Positions 35,854-44,899 of a DNA stretch of 64,000 nt are shown piece after piece. Each line of letters starts with the position of its first letter. Position 1 is the stretch's first letter. The notes beneath the pieces are model-generated. The model searched no databases. It worked only from the letters and a program-made list of their open reading frames with translations, and had not been told where the DNA came from. The stretch is from an uncultured Clostridia bacterium (lineage in GTDB: Bacteria; Bacillota; Clostridia; TANB77; CAG-508). Position numbers and translations under genes: made by a program. The stretch lies in contig CAKOTF010000009.1 in assembly GCA_934120045.1 (NCBI GenBank), positions 9,722-73,721 of the forward strand, given 5' to 3'.

Positions 35854-37047
35854 CTATTCTGCTGAAACTTTTCCGTATATTCCGCCTCCACCAGCTTCTA
35901 CTTTCATTTTTCCTTCTCGTGCATTTATAATATTTTGGGCAATTTTTTCTCCAACAACAGCTTCTATATCATCATTTGATAATTTATGTAAAATATTCAT
36001 TTCTGTATCAAAAGCATCTAACAATTTATCAATTGTTTTTTCTCCTACTCCAGGAATAAAATTTAATGGTATTTGGTAAATATATGGTGGTCTATTTTCA
36101 GGACTTTTTGATTCTTCTTTATCTTTTATTAATTCTATTCTATCAAAAACTCCAAATGTTACTTTATCACTTCCACAATTTGGGCATTTATCTACAGGTT
36201 CTTTTGTTTCAATTGTACAATCACAATTATCACAATGTGTTCTATGATATTTTCCAAGTTTTGGATCTAATCCATAGTTTACCAAAACTTTTCGACCATC
36301 TTCATTTTTTAATGCTTTTACAACTTCTTTAAAACTTATATCGTCTACTAACATTTTATTATATTCTCTTGCTATTTTAGGAAGAGAATGTGCATCTGAA
36401 TTTGTAACAAATGTTTTTCCTTCTAATTCTGAAATCATATCAGCTAAGTATGTATCTGAACTTAAGCCTAATTCTACTGCAAATATCTTATTATATTTTT
36501 CTTTAAATATATTTTCTATTCTATCAGTACAATTTCCATAATAGCTTTTAAATGGTGTAAATATATGTGCTGGTATTAGTATTCCATTATATTTTTCTAC
36601 TATATCTATTAAATCATATCCTGATAAATCTGATCTTTGCGTACTTAATGTAATATTTTTTATATGATGACTCATTTCTTGTGAGAATGCTTTTATATCA
36701 CTTAAATGTGGAAAGAAACATATATTATGTGCTGCTCCTTTTTTTCCATTTTTTCCTTTTTCTGATGTTTCTACTTCACTCCCCAATAATATACAAACTT
36801 TGTCTTTATAAATTATTCCACCATCTTTTAATTCATATGCTTCTCCTGTTTGAAGAAATTTTTCAATATCTTCTATTACATATGGTGATGCACAATCTAT
36901 TATTCCTACTATATTTATTCCTTTTCTTTCAGCACATTCTTTTGCAATATTAGCAAAATTTAAACTTCTTGCTGCTGTAATTTTTATTGGCTTTCCATTT
37001 TCACTTCTTCCTATGTGAACATGTAAATCTGCAAATACTTCGTACAT
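35854..37047 (-). CDS. Endonuclease Q family protein (PHP domain)
   Basis: A 397-residue protein. The N-terminal PHP phosphoesterase domain (DLHVH, HNICFFPH, NSDAH) supplies the metal ligands. A four-cysteine zinc finger (CDNC...CPNC, about residues 270-295) and a helix-hairpin-helix (FIPGVGEKTIDKLL) follow. This is the domain order of EndoQ, which nicks DNA 5' of deaminated bases such as uracil and hypoxanthine. The ribosome-binding site is separated from the ATG by a hairpin. The gene lies between an uncharacterised gene and spoIIM in a long minus-strand run. Confidence 0.9.
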   Translation of the reverse strand: MYEVFADLHVHIGRSENGKPIKITAARSLNFANIAKECAERKGINIVGIIDCASPYVIEDIEKFLQTGEAYELKDGGIIYKDKVCILLGSEVETSEKGKNGKKGAAHNICFFPHLSDIKAFSQEMSHHIKNITLSTQRSDLSGYDLIDIVEKYNGILIPAHIFTPFKSYYGNCTDRIENIFKEKYNKIFAVELGLSSDTYLADMISELEGKTFVTNSDAHSLPKIAREYNKMLVDDISFKEVVKALKNEDGRKVLVNYGLDPKLGKYHRTHCDNCDCTIETKEPVDKCPNCGSDKVTFGVFDRIELIKDKEESKSPENRPPYIYQIPLNFIPGVGEKTIDKLLDAFDTEMNILHKLSNDDIEAVVGEKIAQNIINAREGKMKVEAGGGGIYGKVSAE

Positions 37048-37088
37048 TTCTAGTTTATGCTAGCCAAAAAGCTAGCATATCCTCCTTT
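37048..37088 (-). promoter_or_regulatory. Hairpin between Shine-Dalgarno site and start codon of endoQ
   Basis: AAAGGAGG (37081-37088) is 33 bases from the ATG at 37047. Between them is a perfect eight-base-pair hairpin (ATGCTAGC 37057-37064 with GCTAGCAT 37071-37078). Folding it leaves an effective gap of about 11 bases. A seven-codon frame (MLAFWLA, 37078-37055) also starts two bases after the site. Confidence 0.6.
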
Positions 37089-37091
37089 TCT

Positions 37092-37844
37092 TTATTCTAT
37101 ATGTTTTAATATTTTTTCCTTTGTTTCATTTGTAAATAATGATTTATTTTCTGTTTCAACAGTTGTATTTTTCAATACTTCTACTATTTTTTGGTCGACA
37201 GTAACAGAATAATCTACAGAAAGTTTGTCCACAAATTCTGTAACATCTTTTGATTCTCTAACTAATTTTTGCAATCTTGCAAAAACAGTTGTATTTACAA
37301 CACCTTGAATATATACTTTATCAAAAGTTTGTGCAAATTCTCTAAAACTTTCTAAATATCTATTATATTCATTTTTTAGGTTTCTATGTTCTAGTAAAAC
37401 TAATGCTTCATCTGGATTTAATCCTATTCTCTCTGGTCTATCTAATAACATACCTCCAAATTGATCTACCAATTCTAGAATATCACTTTCAGGTTCTCTT
37501 TTTTCTTGTTCACTATATCTATTTACACCTTCACATATTTTACAAAATCTTGCATCAAATCCTAATTTTTTTAGTAATTGTGCTCCTTCTATTGCATATG
37601 TTTGTACTTTTCCAATTTTCTGAGCATCATCAACTTTTTTACAATTACATAATAAACATGCAGTTAATATTAAATTATGATCTAATCTTATTTTAGTATA
37701 CTTTAAAAACATTCTTGCTATTTCAGTTTTAAATATTGTTGCTTTATCAAAATTAATTCCTAACTTAGGTGCTAAAAAATATATTATTTCTTCCTTGGCT
37801 ATTAAATCTTCTTCATTTAAAATATATTCTGCAAATTCTTCCAT
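37092..37844 (-). CDS. Conserved hypothetical protein, HD-like helical domain
   Basis: A 250-residue, mostly helical soluble protein. The middle (TACLLCNCKKVDD, then YAIEGAQLLKKLGF, CEGVNRYSE and LELVDQFGGMLLDRPERIG) has the rhythm of an HD-type domain, but the metal-binding His-Asp pair is absent, so any such domain would be inactive. Not assigned further. It starts after GGAGAAAC-type purines, 26 bases downstream of ftsH, and precedes endoQ by 44 bases. Confidence 0.65.
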   Translation of the reverse strand: MEEFAEYILNEEDLIAKEEIIYFLAPKLGINFDKATIFKTEIARMFLKYTKIRLDHNLILTACLLCNCKKVDDAQKIGKVQTYAIEGAQLLKKLGFDARFCKICEGVNRYSEQEKREPESDILELVDQFGGMLLDRPERIGLNPDEALVLLEHRNLKNEYNRYLESFREFAQTFDKVYIQGVVNTTVFARLQKLVRESKDVTEFVDKLSVDYSVTVDQKIVEVLKNTTVETENKSLFTNETKEKILKHIE

Positions 37845-37870
37845 CCTTTGTTTCTCCTTTTTATTAATTA

Positions 37871-39679
37871 TTACATAAAGAATTTATTAAATTCTTCTTC
37901 ATTTATCTTTTCTTTTGCTATTAATTCTGCAGCTATTGCATGTAATAGATCCATATTTTGTAATAAAATTTGTTGAGCACTTTTATATGCTGTGTCTATA
38001 AGTTTTTTTACTTCTTGACCTATTACATCTTCCATATTATTTCCTAATAATTGATATTCATAATTTCCGTCACTACTCTTTAAACATATAGGACCAACAA
38101 CATCACTCATTCCATATACTGTAACCATATTTTTAGCAATTTCTGTTGCTACTTCTATATCATTACTTGCTCCTGTTGAAATATCATCTAAAACTATTTT
38201 TTCAGCAGCTCTTCCTCCAAGTAATGCTATCAATTTTTCTTCCATTTCTGTTTTGGAAATAAATGATTTATCTTCATCTGATTTATACATTGTATATCCA
38301 CCAGCTACTCCTCTTGGAACAATTGATATTTCTTTTACTGCTGTTTGTGTTGGTAAAAATTGACTTACAATTGCATGTCCAGCTTCATGATATGCAGTTA
38401 ATTTTTTATCTTTATCTGAAATTTTTCTACTTGTTTTTTCTAATCCTACTGTAACCTTTTTTACTGCTTCATCTAAATCATCATTTGTTATTGCATTATG
38501 TTGATTTTTGGTTGCAATTATTGCCGCTTCATTTAAAATATTAGCAAGTTCAGCTCCTGTAAATCCAGCTGTATCTTCTGCAATACTGTGTAATGAAACA
38601 TCATTAGCTAATTTTTTATCCTTTGAATGGATTTTTAAGATTTCTTCTCTTCCAGCTATATCTGGTGCAGGTATTGTTATTTGTCTATCAAATCTTCCTG
38701 GTCTTAATAATGCTTTATCAAGCATTTCTGGTCTATTTGTTGCTGCTAAAACTATAATTGTTTCTTCTGATGAAAATCCATCCATTTCAACTAATAATTG
38801 ATTTAATGTTTGGTTGTTTTCTGTTTCTGCACCACTATTACTTGTTCTTCTTGAACCAATTGCATCTATTTCATCAATAAAAACTATACATGGTGAAATC
38901 TTTCTTGCTTTTTCAAATAATTTTCTAACTCTTGAAGCTCCTAGACCTGCAAACATTTCAATAAATTCTGATCCACTCATAGATATAAACGGAACATCTG
39001 CTTCACCCGCAATTGCTTTTGCTATTAATGTTTTTCCAGTTCCTGGTTTTCCATATAGTAAAACTCCCTTTGGAATTTTTGCTCCCATTTCAGTAAATCT
39101 TTTTGGCTCTTTTAAGAATTCTACAATTTCTTTTAATTCTGCCTTTTCTTCATCTAATCCTGCAATATCATCAAATGTAATTTTTGTTTTTCTTTCTGTT
39201 TCTTCATAAACTTGCCCTTTATCACCTAAACCTTGCATTTTATAAATCATTATAAATAGTGCAACCATTATTGCTGTTGGCAATATTGAAAAGAAATATG
39301 ATGGAATTTGTGAAATTACACTTCTTGTTTTTTGTTCTAATTTTATTTCATTTCCTTCAAGCGTTTGACTTTGAATTAATTCCATAAATACTTGGGTATT
39401 TGGTATTATTGCTTTTTTTTCTTCTTCTTCATCTTTTAGTTTTACTTTTAATGTTGTACTTCCAACTGTCATTTCAATTTTTTCTACATTTTTATTTTGA
39501 ATTTCTTTTACTAATTCTGTATATGCAAGAACTTTATCATCTTGTTCATCATCATTTGTTTGTCGTTTTACTATTAATACTATTGATACAACAATTAGTG
39601 CAATTAATAAAATTGTTAATATTACTAATTTTATTATATCTAATTTTTTGTTTTCTTCCTTTTTCTTGTCTTCTTTCAT
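37871..39679 (-). CDS. ftsH: ATP-dependent zinc metalloprotease FtsH
   Basis: A 602-residue membrane protease. Two membrane segments (about 15-36 and 110-128) flank a small external domain. The AAA domain has Walker A GKPGTGKT, the pore motif MFAGLGASR, Walker B CIVFIDEIDAIG and the second-region-of-homology RPGRFDRQ with its arginine fingers. The protease has HEAGH and the third zinc ligand in SGASNDIEVAT. It degrades membrane and short-lived cytosolic proteins. The ATG follows AAAGGG. It is the complete copy; a second, divergent one lies at 46070. Confidence 0.97.
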   Translation of the reverse strand: MKEDKKKEENKKLDIIKLVILTILLIALIVVSIVLIVKRQTNDDEQDDKVLAYTELVKEIQNKNVEKIEMTVGSTTLKVKLKDEEEEKKAIIPNTQVFMELIQSQTLEGNEIKLEQKTRSVISQIPSYFFSILPTAIMVALFIMIYKMQGLGDKGQVYEETERKTKITFDDIAGLDEEKAELKEIVEFLKEPKRFTEMGAKIPKGVLLYGKPGTGKTLIAKAIAGEADVPFISMSGSEFIEMFAGLGASRVRKLFEKARKISPCIVFIDEIDAIGSRRTSNSGAETENNQTLNQLLVEMDGFSSEETIIVLAATNRPEMLDKALLRPGRFDRQITIPAPDIAGREEILKIHSKDKKLANDVSLHSIAEDTAGFTGAELANILNEAAIIATKNQHNAITNDDLDEAVKKVTVGLEKTSRKISDKDKKLTAYHEAGHAIVSQFLPTQTAVKEISIVPRGVAGGYTMYKSDEDKSFISKTEMEEKLIALLGGRAAEKIVLDDISTGASNDIEVATEIAKNMVTVYGMSDVVGPICLKSSDGNYEYQLLGNNMEDVIGQEVKKLIDTAYKSAQQILLQNMDLLHAIAAELIAKEKINEEEFNKFFM

Positions 39680-39731
39680 TTTAATAACCCTTTCTAAAAT
39701 TCCGTACTATACATATCCCTCTATATTTTCA

Positions 39732-40805
39732 TTATGCCTCAGAGCCATCTGGTTCTTGATCATTAGGTGCATCCTTATTTTCATCATCTGTTTTATCTTC
39801 ATTTTTTGGTTCTTTTTCTTCTTTAGATTCTGGTTCTTTATTATCTTCTTGTTCTTTTATTTCTTCCCTTACTTTTTCTTGTTCTTTTTTTATTTTTTCT
39901 ACTTCTTCCAATTTCTTTAATAAATCATCTTTTAATAAGAAAATTACTGCTGCTAAATAAATATATGCAATTGTTATATATGCAACCTGGAAATAACTTA
40001 TAGTAAATGTTGTAAAATAATTTACTATAATATATAACATATTTAATATCATTGGTAATGTTAATGCATATACAGCCATATTATAAATTGCAACAAACCT
40101 TATTCTAATTCTTGTTATCATAGTTGTTAACCAACCAAATGCTGCAATTTCTAATGCATCTATTAATGTGATCATAATTTCAACTAATAATAACGAAATG
40201 AATGATGATATCATATATTTTCCATAGAAATTATTCATTTTTGAACTACGCATATATTCTATTAATTGTGTTTTGCTAAATGATTTAACATCATTTCCAG
40301 CATAATTTTGAACAAAATCTTTATATGTATATGGACTTATTTTTGTATCTATATTATCAACTTTTGTTCTCATTACAATTTGATTTTTAAAGAAGTATAT
40401 TGTAACTCCTGTTGCATCATTTTCTGCTTCAAATTTTTCTTTTTCTTCATCACTCTCTAATAATGGATTTATAATAATTCTATTTATTCCATCATATTGG
40501 ATATTATCAATTATTATTGGTTCTTCTGTATCCATTTGAATTTGACCATCTTCATAAGAAAACTCTGGTATATTTTGTTCTATATATTCTGATAAATTGA
40601 ATACGACTTTTTTCATTTCAATAAATGAACTAATTGTCATGAATACTGTTATAAATGCACACATCATAGCCAAATATTTTAATGCTCTTCCAAGGCCTTC
40701 TGTTGCCATTTCTGGATATTTTTCAAATTTTGTTATTGAATACCATACTTTTTTAAAAAAGTTAATATTGACAACTCGATATTTTTCATCTTCTTTTTCT
40801 TCCAT
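39732..40805 (-). CDS. DUF1189 family membrane protein
   Basis: A 357-residue protein with an N-terminal cytosolic stretch, a membrane helix (about 45-63), an external domain of about 110 residues, three or four further helices and an extremely acidic Glu/Asp/Lys-rich tail of about 50 residues. The helix pattern and the start (FFKKVWYSITKFEKYPEMA) fit DUF1189, of unknown function. The ATG at 40805 follows AAGGAG. It lies between alr and ftsH. Confidence 0.75.
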   Translation of the reverse strand: MEEKEDEKYRVVNINFFKKVWYSITKFEKYPEMATEGLGRALKYLAMMCAFITVFMTISSFIEMKKVVFNLSEYIEQNIPEFSYEDGQIQMDTEEPIIIDNIQYDGINRIIINPLLESDEEKEKFEAENDATGVTIYFFKNQIVMRTKVDNIDTKISPYTYKDFVQNYAGNDVKSFSKTQLIEYMRSSKMNNFYGKYMISSFISLLLVEIMITLIDALEIAAFGWLTTMITRIRIRFVAIYNMAVYALTLPMILNMLYIIVNYFTTFTISYFQVAYITIAYIYLAAVIFLLKDDLLKKLEEVEKIKKEQEKVREEIKEQEDNKEPESKEEKEPKNEDKTDDENKDAPNDQEPDGSEA

Positions 40806-40840
40806 TTTTATAAACTCCTTTTGCAAAATATATTTATAAC

Positions 40841-41956
40841 TTAAATATATTTTCTTTCAATCTTACTATCTACCAACATTGGACTTACTTCAAACATTAC
40901 TTCATCTCCAATGTTAATATTCTTTCCAGTTATATCAACTGTTACATGAAACATTCCAAGTCTTCCAAGAACTTTGAACTTTTCTCCATTTATTTTCACA
41001 AAAATTTGTTGCTGCTTAAATGCATTTTTTATATCTCTTACTATATATCTTATCTTATCTCTTTTTCTAAACATATCTTTATCAACTATTACATTGAATC
41101 CATCTGCATATCCACATGGAACTACAGCAACTTTTGTTTCTTTTTTTGTTTGATATGAATTTGAATATCCTATATTATACCCTTTAGGTAATGTTTTTAT
41201 TTCTGCAACATTAGATTTTAATATTCCAACTCTTTGAAATCCCCATGTGTTTGGAATTGATAATCTTCCTAAAAGAGCAGACCCTATCCTTACTGCATTT
41301 AAATACATATTTGTAAATCTAAGAAATGCAGATGAATTACATATATGTAGCATTCCTGTATCAATTTTTTCTTTTTTCAATACTGCTACACAATCTATAA
41401 ATCTACTAAATTGTTCTTGTGCTTCTTTTCCGTTTCCAAAAAACGCTAATGAAAAGTGTGAAAATGTTCCTTCTATTTGTATATTATTCCACTGTTTAAT
41501 ATTTTCTACCATTTTTTCTTTTTCATTATATATAAATCCATATCTTCCAAATCCAGTATCTATTTTTAGATGAACTCTTGCTTTTTTATTTTGTGCTAAT
41601 TCATTTACTGCATCTCCTGCTTCTTTAGATCCTATTGTTAAAATAATATTTTTATCCAACATTTTTTGAATGTCTTCTTTTACAGCTGTAGATGACATCA
41701 TTAATATATCTTCTTGTATTCCACCTTTTCTTAATTCTAAAGCTTCTTCAGTCGTTGCAACTGCAAACATTTTTACACCATTATCGGCAAGAAATTTTGA
41801 GTATTGAACTAAATCTAATCCATATCCATTTCCTTTTACAACTGCTATTAATTTTACTTTTTCTCCATTATCATTTTTTCCATTTTTATTTATTATATTA
41901 TTAATTATTTTTAAATTATTTTTTATTTTACTTTTTTCTACTAATAGCTCTTTCAA
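40841..41956 (-). CDS. alr: Alanine racemase
   Basis: A 371-residue PLP enzyme that makes D-alanine for peptidoglycan. The PLP lysine lies in AVVKGNGYGL near residue 41 and the catalytic tyrosine region reads CGYADGFNV. The usual GRIxMD signature is replaced by GRLGMFHVTVD, so it is a divergent member. It lacks the membrane domain of VanT at 6208. The only start near the ribosome-binding site (GAGAGGA) is TTG at 41956. It precedes the DUF1189 and ftsH genes and lies 34 bases after the FemAB gene, a cell-wall grouping. Confidence 0.87.
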   Translation of the reverse strand: MKELLVEKSKIKNNLKIINNIINKNGKNDNGEKVKLIAVVKGNGYGLDLVQYSKFLADNGVKMFAVATTEEALELRKGGIQEDILMMSSTAVKEDIQKMLDKNIILTIGSKEAGDAVNELAQNKKARVHLKIDTGFGRYGFIYNEKEKMVENIKQWNNIQIEGTFSHFSLAFFGNGKEAQEQFSRFIDCVAVLKKEKIDTGMLHICNSSAFLRFTNMYLNAVRIGSALLGRLSIPNTWGFQRVGILKSNVAEIKTLPKGYNIGYSNSYQTKKETKVAVVPCGYADGFNVIVDKDMFRKRDKIRYIVRDIKNAFKQQQIFVKINGEKFKVLGRLGMFHVTVDITGKNINIGDEVMFEVSPMLVDSKIERKYI

Positions 41957-41990
41957 TATTTTTCTTCCTCTCGATTATTAATTGCACCTT

Positions 41991-43046
41991 TTATTTTTTT
42001 AATCTTGTTTTTAATCCTCTTAAATTTCTGAATGTTTTTTCAGAAAATTTATATAAAGAATAAGTAAATGGTTTAAATGGAATATAAACTTCCCCTACAA
42101 ATTCTGTGAATGTTGCTCCAAATCCTTTTTTAAATCTATATAATCCATATTGTGGGTGATTTTCATCTACAACTCCTGAAACTCCTCTAAAGTCATACAC
42201 ATCATCTTTTCTTGCTATTGCCATCTTTATCATTTCCCATTGTAATAAATAATTTGGCATTAAATTTCTATGTTCATTACTACTAGCACCATATAAATAC
42301 CATGTTTTATTACCATAGAAAATTGGTATTACTCCTGATATTGGCTTTCCATCATGATATGCCATTAATAATTTCATATGTTCTGGAGCCATTTCATCAT
42401 ACATTTTCTCAAAATATGATAATGGCCTTATTATAAATCCATCTCTTTCTCCTGTTTCGACCATTATTTTATGAAAATCTTTTAAGTCTTCTCTTGTTCC
42501 TTCTTTTACTTCAACACCTTTTTTTATTGCCAAACGCACATTATATCTTGTTTTTGAATGAAATCCTGCAAAAATTTCATCTTCTGTTTTATTTTTTATA
42601 TCTAGTCTAAATACATATCTTGGTTGAATTTCTTCTCTAAAATTTTTAGCATCATCTTTTATTTTATATCCTAAACTTGTTACTATTTTTCTATATTCTT
42701 CATCACTACTTAAAATATCTGGTTCTGCTTTATATACAATTGCTTTATACTTTTTTGCTAATTCTTTGATTCCGTCTGTTAGTTGTTTCATTACAGATAT
42801 ATCATGTATATCACATGTTGGTCCTCTTGATGAATACATTATGTTTCCAAATATAGGTATTTTTCTTATTAAAATACTTACTGCTCCGATTATTTTTCCA
42901 CTTTCATCTTCTGCTAATACTATTTCATTTATCCAATTTCCTTTTACTTTTGCCCATTCTGGTGATTGTTGAAAATTACACCTTTCATGTTTTTCTAAAA
43001 ATTCTTTATATGCTTGTCTATCTTTCTCATCTGTTACTATTCTCAT
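41991..43046 (-). CDS. FemAB/FemX-family peptidoglycan aminoacyltransferase
   Basis: A 351-residue protein of two GNAT-like folds. Typical segments are FQQSPEWAKVKG, YSSRGPTCD, GFHSKTRYNVRLAIKKGV, TWYLYGASSNEHRNLMPNYLLQWEMI and YDFRGVSG...GLYRFKKGFG. The family transfers amino acids from tRNA to the lysine of lipid II to build interpeptide bridges. The number and kind of residues added here are unknown. The ATG has no close ribosome-binding site; AAAGGAG is found about 40 bases upstream, beyond a hairpin. Confidence 0.9.
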   Translation of the reverse strand: MRIVTDEKDRQAYKEFLEKHERCNFQQSPEWAKVKGNWINEIVLAEDESGKIIGAVSILIRKIPIFGNIMYSSRGPTCDIHDISVMKQLTDGIKELAKKYKAIVYKAEPDILSSDEEYRKIVTSLGYKIKDDAKNFREEIQPRYVFRLDIKNKTEDEIFAGFHSKTRYNVRLAIKKGVEVKEGTREDLKDFHKIMVETGERDGFIIRPLSYFEKMYDEMAPEHMKLLMAYHDGKPISGVIPIFYGNKTWYLYGASSNEHRNLMPNYLLQWEMIKMAIARKDDVYDFRGVSGVVDENHPQYGLYRFKKGFGATFTEFVGEVYIPFKPFTYSLYKFSEKTFRNLRGLKTRLKK

Positions 43047-43057
43047 TTTGTTTTACT

Positions 43058-43092
43058 CGTATAATTTATTTTATTATACGAATTTCTCCTTT
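43058..43092 (-). promoter_or_regulatory. Ribosome-binding site and hairpin upstream of the femAB-like gene
   Basis: AAAGGAG (43086-43092) is followed by a perfect eight-base-pair hairpin (CGTATAAT 43058-43065 with ATTATACG 43073-43080), then 11 bases to the ATG at 43046. Looping out the hairpin shortens the gap to about 16 bases. Confidence 0.45.
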
Positions 43093-43190
43093 CTTTCTGA
43101 CTTATTTTATATTATTTATAATTATTTTTTTCCATGATTATTGTACACTAAATATATTATTTTTACAAGTTATTTTATAATAAATGAAGA

Positions 43191-43238
43191 AAAAACTCAT
43201 AGGTATAATTCTTTATTAGAATATATCTATGAGTTTTT
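43191..43238 (-). terminator. Terminator after the cyclophilin gene
   Basis: Stem AACTCATAG with CTATGAGTT, extended inward with mismatches, and T runs on both sides, immediately after the stop codon. Confidence 0.8.
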
Positions 43239-43239
43239 T

Positions 43240-43860
43240 TTAATCTATCATTTCTATTTTTTCTATAACTGGTTGATTTTCTTTTAATACTGTACCATTA
43301 TCATCTTCTATTTTTACATCTTCACATATTTTGTCTACAATTTCGATTCCACTTGTTACTTTTCCAAATGCAGCATAGGCTCCATCTAATCCAGTATAAT
43401 CTTTATGCATTATAAAAAATTGTGAACTAGCACTATTATAAGCCATCGATCTTGCCATTGAAATTACACCTCTAGTATGAGAAAGTGTATTCTTTACACC
43501 ATTTTGTGCAAATTCACCTTTTATATTTTCATCACTTCCACCAGTTCCATTACCATTTGGATCTCCACCTTGAATCATAAATCCTGATATGATTCTATGA
43601 AATGTTAATCCATTATAAAAACCTTCATTTACCAATTTTGCAAAATTTGCAACTGTAATTGGTGCAATATCTGCATATAATTCTACATTTATTGTTCCAT
43701 AATCTTTTATTGTTATTTGCGCATGATGTGTTCCTTTTGAATATTTATCTTCATCTTGATTTATATTTTCTTTTTTTGAATTATTTATTATCATTGCAAT
43801 AATTCCTCCTATTATTATAATTCCAATTATTATTCCTATAATTATATACCTTTTTTTCAT
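43240..43860 (-). CDS. Membrane-anchored peptidyl-prolyl isomerase (cyclophilin type)
   Basis: A 206-residue protein: an N-terminal membrane anchor (5-27), a short polar linker and a cyclophilin domain with FHRIISGFMIQGGDP (catalytic Arg), SARS-like MARSMAYNSASSQFFIM, LDGAYAAFGKV and the C-terminal strand. It would help fold exported proteins on the outer face of the membrane. The ATG at 43860 follows GGAGG; the longer frame would run through the tRNA gene upstream and is rejected. Confidence 0.93.
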   Translation of the reverse strand: MKKRYIIIGIIIGIIIIGGIIAMIINNSKKENINQDEDKYSKGTHHAQITIKDYGTINVELYADIAPITVANFAKLVNEGFYNGLTFHRIISGFMIQGGDPNGNGTGGSDENIKGEFAQNGVKNTLSHTRGVISMARSMAYNSASSQFFIMHKDYTGLDGAYAAFGKVTSGIEIVDKICEDVKIEDDNGTVLKENQPVIEKIEMID

Positions 43861-43898
43861 TATGTTCTCACCTCCAATAAATTTTAAAAAATTTATTT

Positions 43899-43973
43899 TG
43901 GCTGGGGCACTGTGATTCGAACACAGGAATGTCGGAGTCAGAGTCCGATGCCTTACCACTTGGCGATGCCCCA
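43899..43973 (-). tRNA. tRNA-Gln (anticodon CUG)
   Basis: A full cloverleaf can be drawn: acceptor TGGGGCA/TGCCCCA with a U-A first pair typical of glutamine tRNAs, D arm GCC/GGC, anticodon stem TCGGA/TCCGA with loop CTCTGAC, T arm CTGTG/CACAG with TTCGAAT. The discriminator is G and the CCA end is encoded. The anticodon CUG reads CAG. The gene lies 38 bases upstream of the cyclophilin start on the same strand. Confidence 0.95.
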
Positions 43974-44077
43974 ATATGAATTAATTCATACTTATATTAG
44001 CACAATTAATTTTAATTTGCAATAACTAATAGACATTTTTTATACAATTATCAATGTTCTAAAAAGTGGATATAATT

Positions 44078-44764
44078 TTAAAATTTATATCCACTTAATT
44101 CACTTTCAATTTTTATGTAATTTTCGAAATTTTCTTCCATTATATCATTAAAACTTTTACAATGTGTTTTATATTTTAAATGACAAAATTCGTGTGCTAT
44201 CACATATTCAATTGTTTCTCTTTTGAATTGTATAATTTCAGGTGAAATTATGATTTCTTTTTTTGATGTACATTTTGCAATTTCACCATCTAATTGTTCT
44301 ATAAAATAATCTTCTGGTGCAATTCCTAGCATTAATCTTATTTTTTCCATTATATTGTCTATTTCTTTTTTAACTATTTGTTCATACATTTTATTTATTG
44401 ACATTTTTAAAATTTGTTTGTTTCCTATTTTTCTATATTTATTTGGTAATATTATTTTTATCTCATAATTTTCTTCTATATTTAATTCTGGAGTATCAAT
44501 ATTTGAATATACAACTTTTAAATCATAATTTTTTCCAAATATTTTTACAGATTGCATATTTGAACTTTGTTGTTGATATTCATTTATTTTACTTAAAATC
44601 CAATTCTTCTTTTCTTCAACTACTGCTTGAATTTTATTTTGCGTAAAATACCAAGGTGCATTTACAATAACTTCACCATTTTGAATTGTTATATACATAT
44701 CTCTATTTGTTGCCTTATTTACTGTGTATGTTATTACATTGTTTCTTTTTCCAAATATACTCAT
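44078..44764 (-). CDS. YgjP-like zinc metallopeptidase domain protein
   Basis: A 228-residue protein of the YgjP/SprT-like group. The zinc motif reads IAHEFCHLKYKTH near residues 193-205 and is preceded by IQFKRETIEYV; the third ligand region SFNDIMEENF follows. Members are putative metalloproteases; one member was reported to hydrolyse UTP. AGGAGG precedes the ATG by eight bases. It is a single-gene unit with a strong promoter (44813-44841). Confidence 0.88.
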   Translation of the reverse strand: MSIFGKRNNVITYTVNKATNRDMYITIQNGEVIVNAPWYFTQNKIQAVVEEKKNWILSKINEYQQQSSNMQSVKIFGKNYDLKVVYSNIDTPELNIEENYEIKIILPNKYRKIGNKQILKMSINKMYEQIVKKEIDNIMEKIRLMLGIAPEDYFIEQLDGEIAKCTSKKEIIISPEIIQFKRETIEYVIAHEFCHLKYKTHCKSFNDIMEENFENYIKIESELSGYKF

Positions 44765-44812
44765 CTTAAATTCCTCCTTGCTTGAACTTCTGTTCGTTTT
44801 CTTGTTGATGCT

Positions 44813-44841
44813 ATTTTATATCTTATTTGACAAATTGTCAA
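44813..44841 (-). promoter_or_regulatory. Promoter of the YgjP-like gene
   Basis: TTGACA (44836-44841), a 17-base spacer and TAAAAT (44813-44818). The -35 is one arm of the palindrome TTGACAAATTGTCAA (44827-44841). Confidence 0.75.
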
Positions 44842-44899
44842 TACTATTTCAAAAATTTTCGAACATTTTTTCGCAGTAACTAAATTAATCATTTTTTCA

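Noticed and set aside
40841..41956. Second VanT-like serine racemase
   Set aside because: Lacks the membrane domain and sits with wall and housekeeping genes; it is better read as the ordinary alanine racemase.
43861..43974. N-terminal extension of the cyclophilin frame through the upstream region
   Set aside because: This stretch contains the tRNA-Gln gene, and GGAGG lies directly before the ATG at 43860, so the extension is an artefact.
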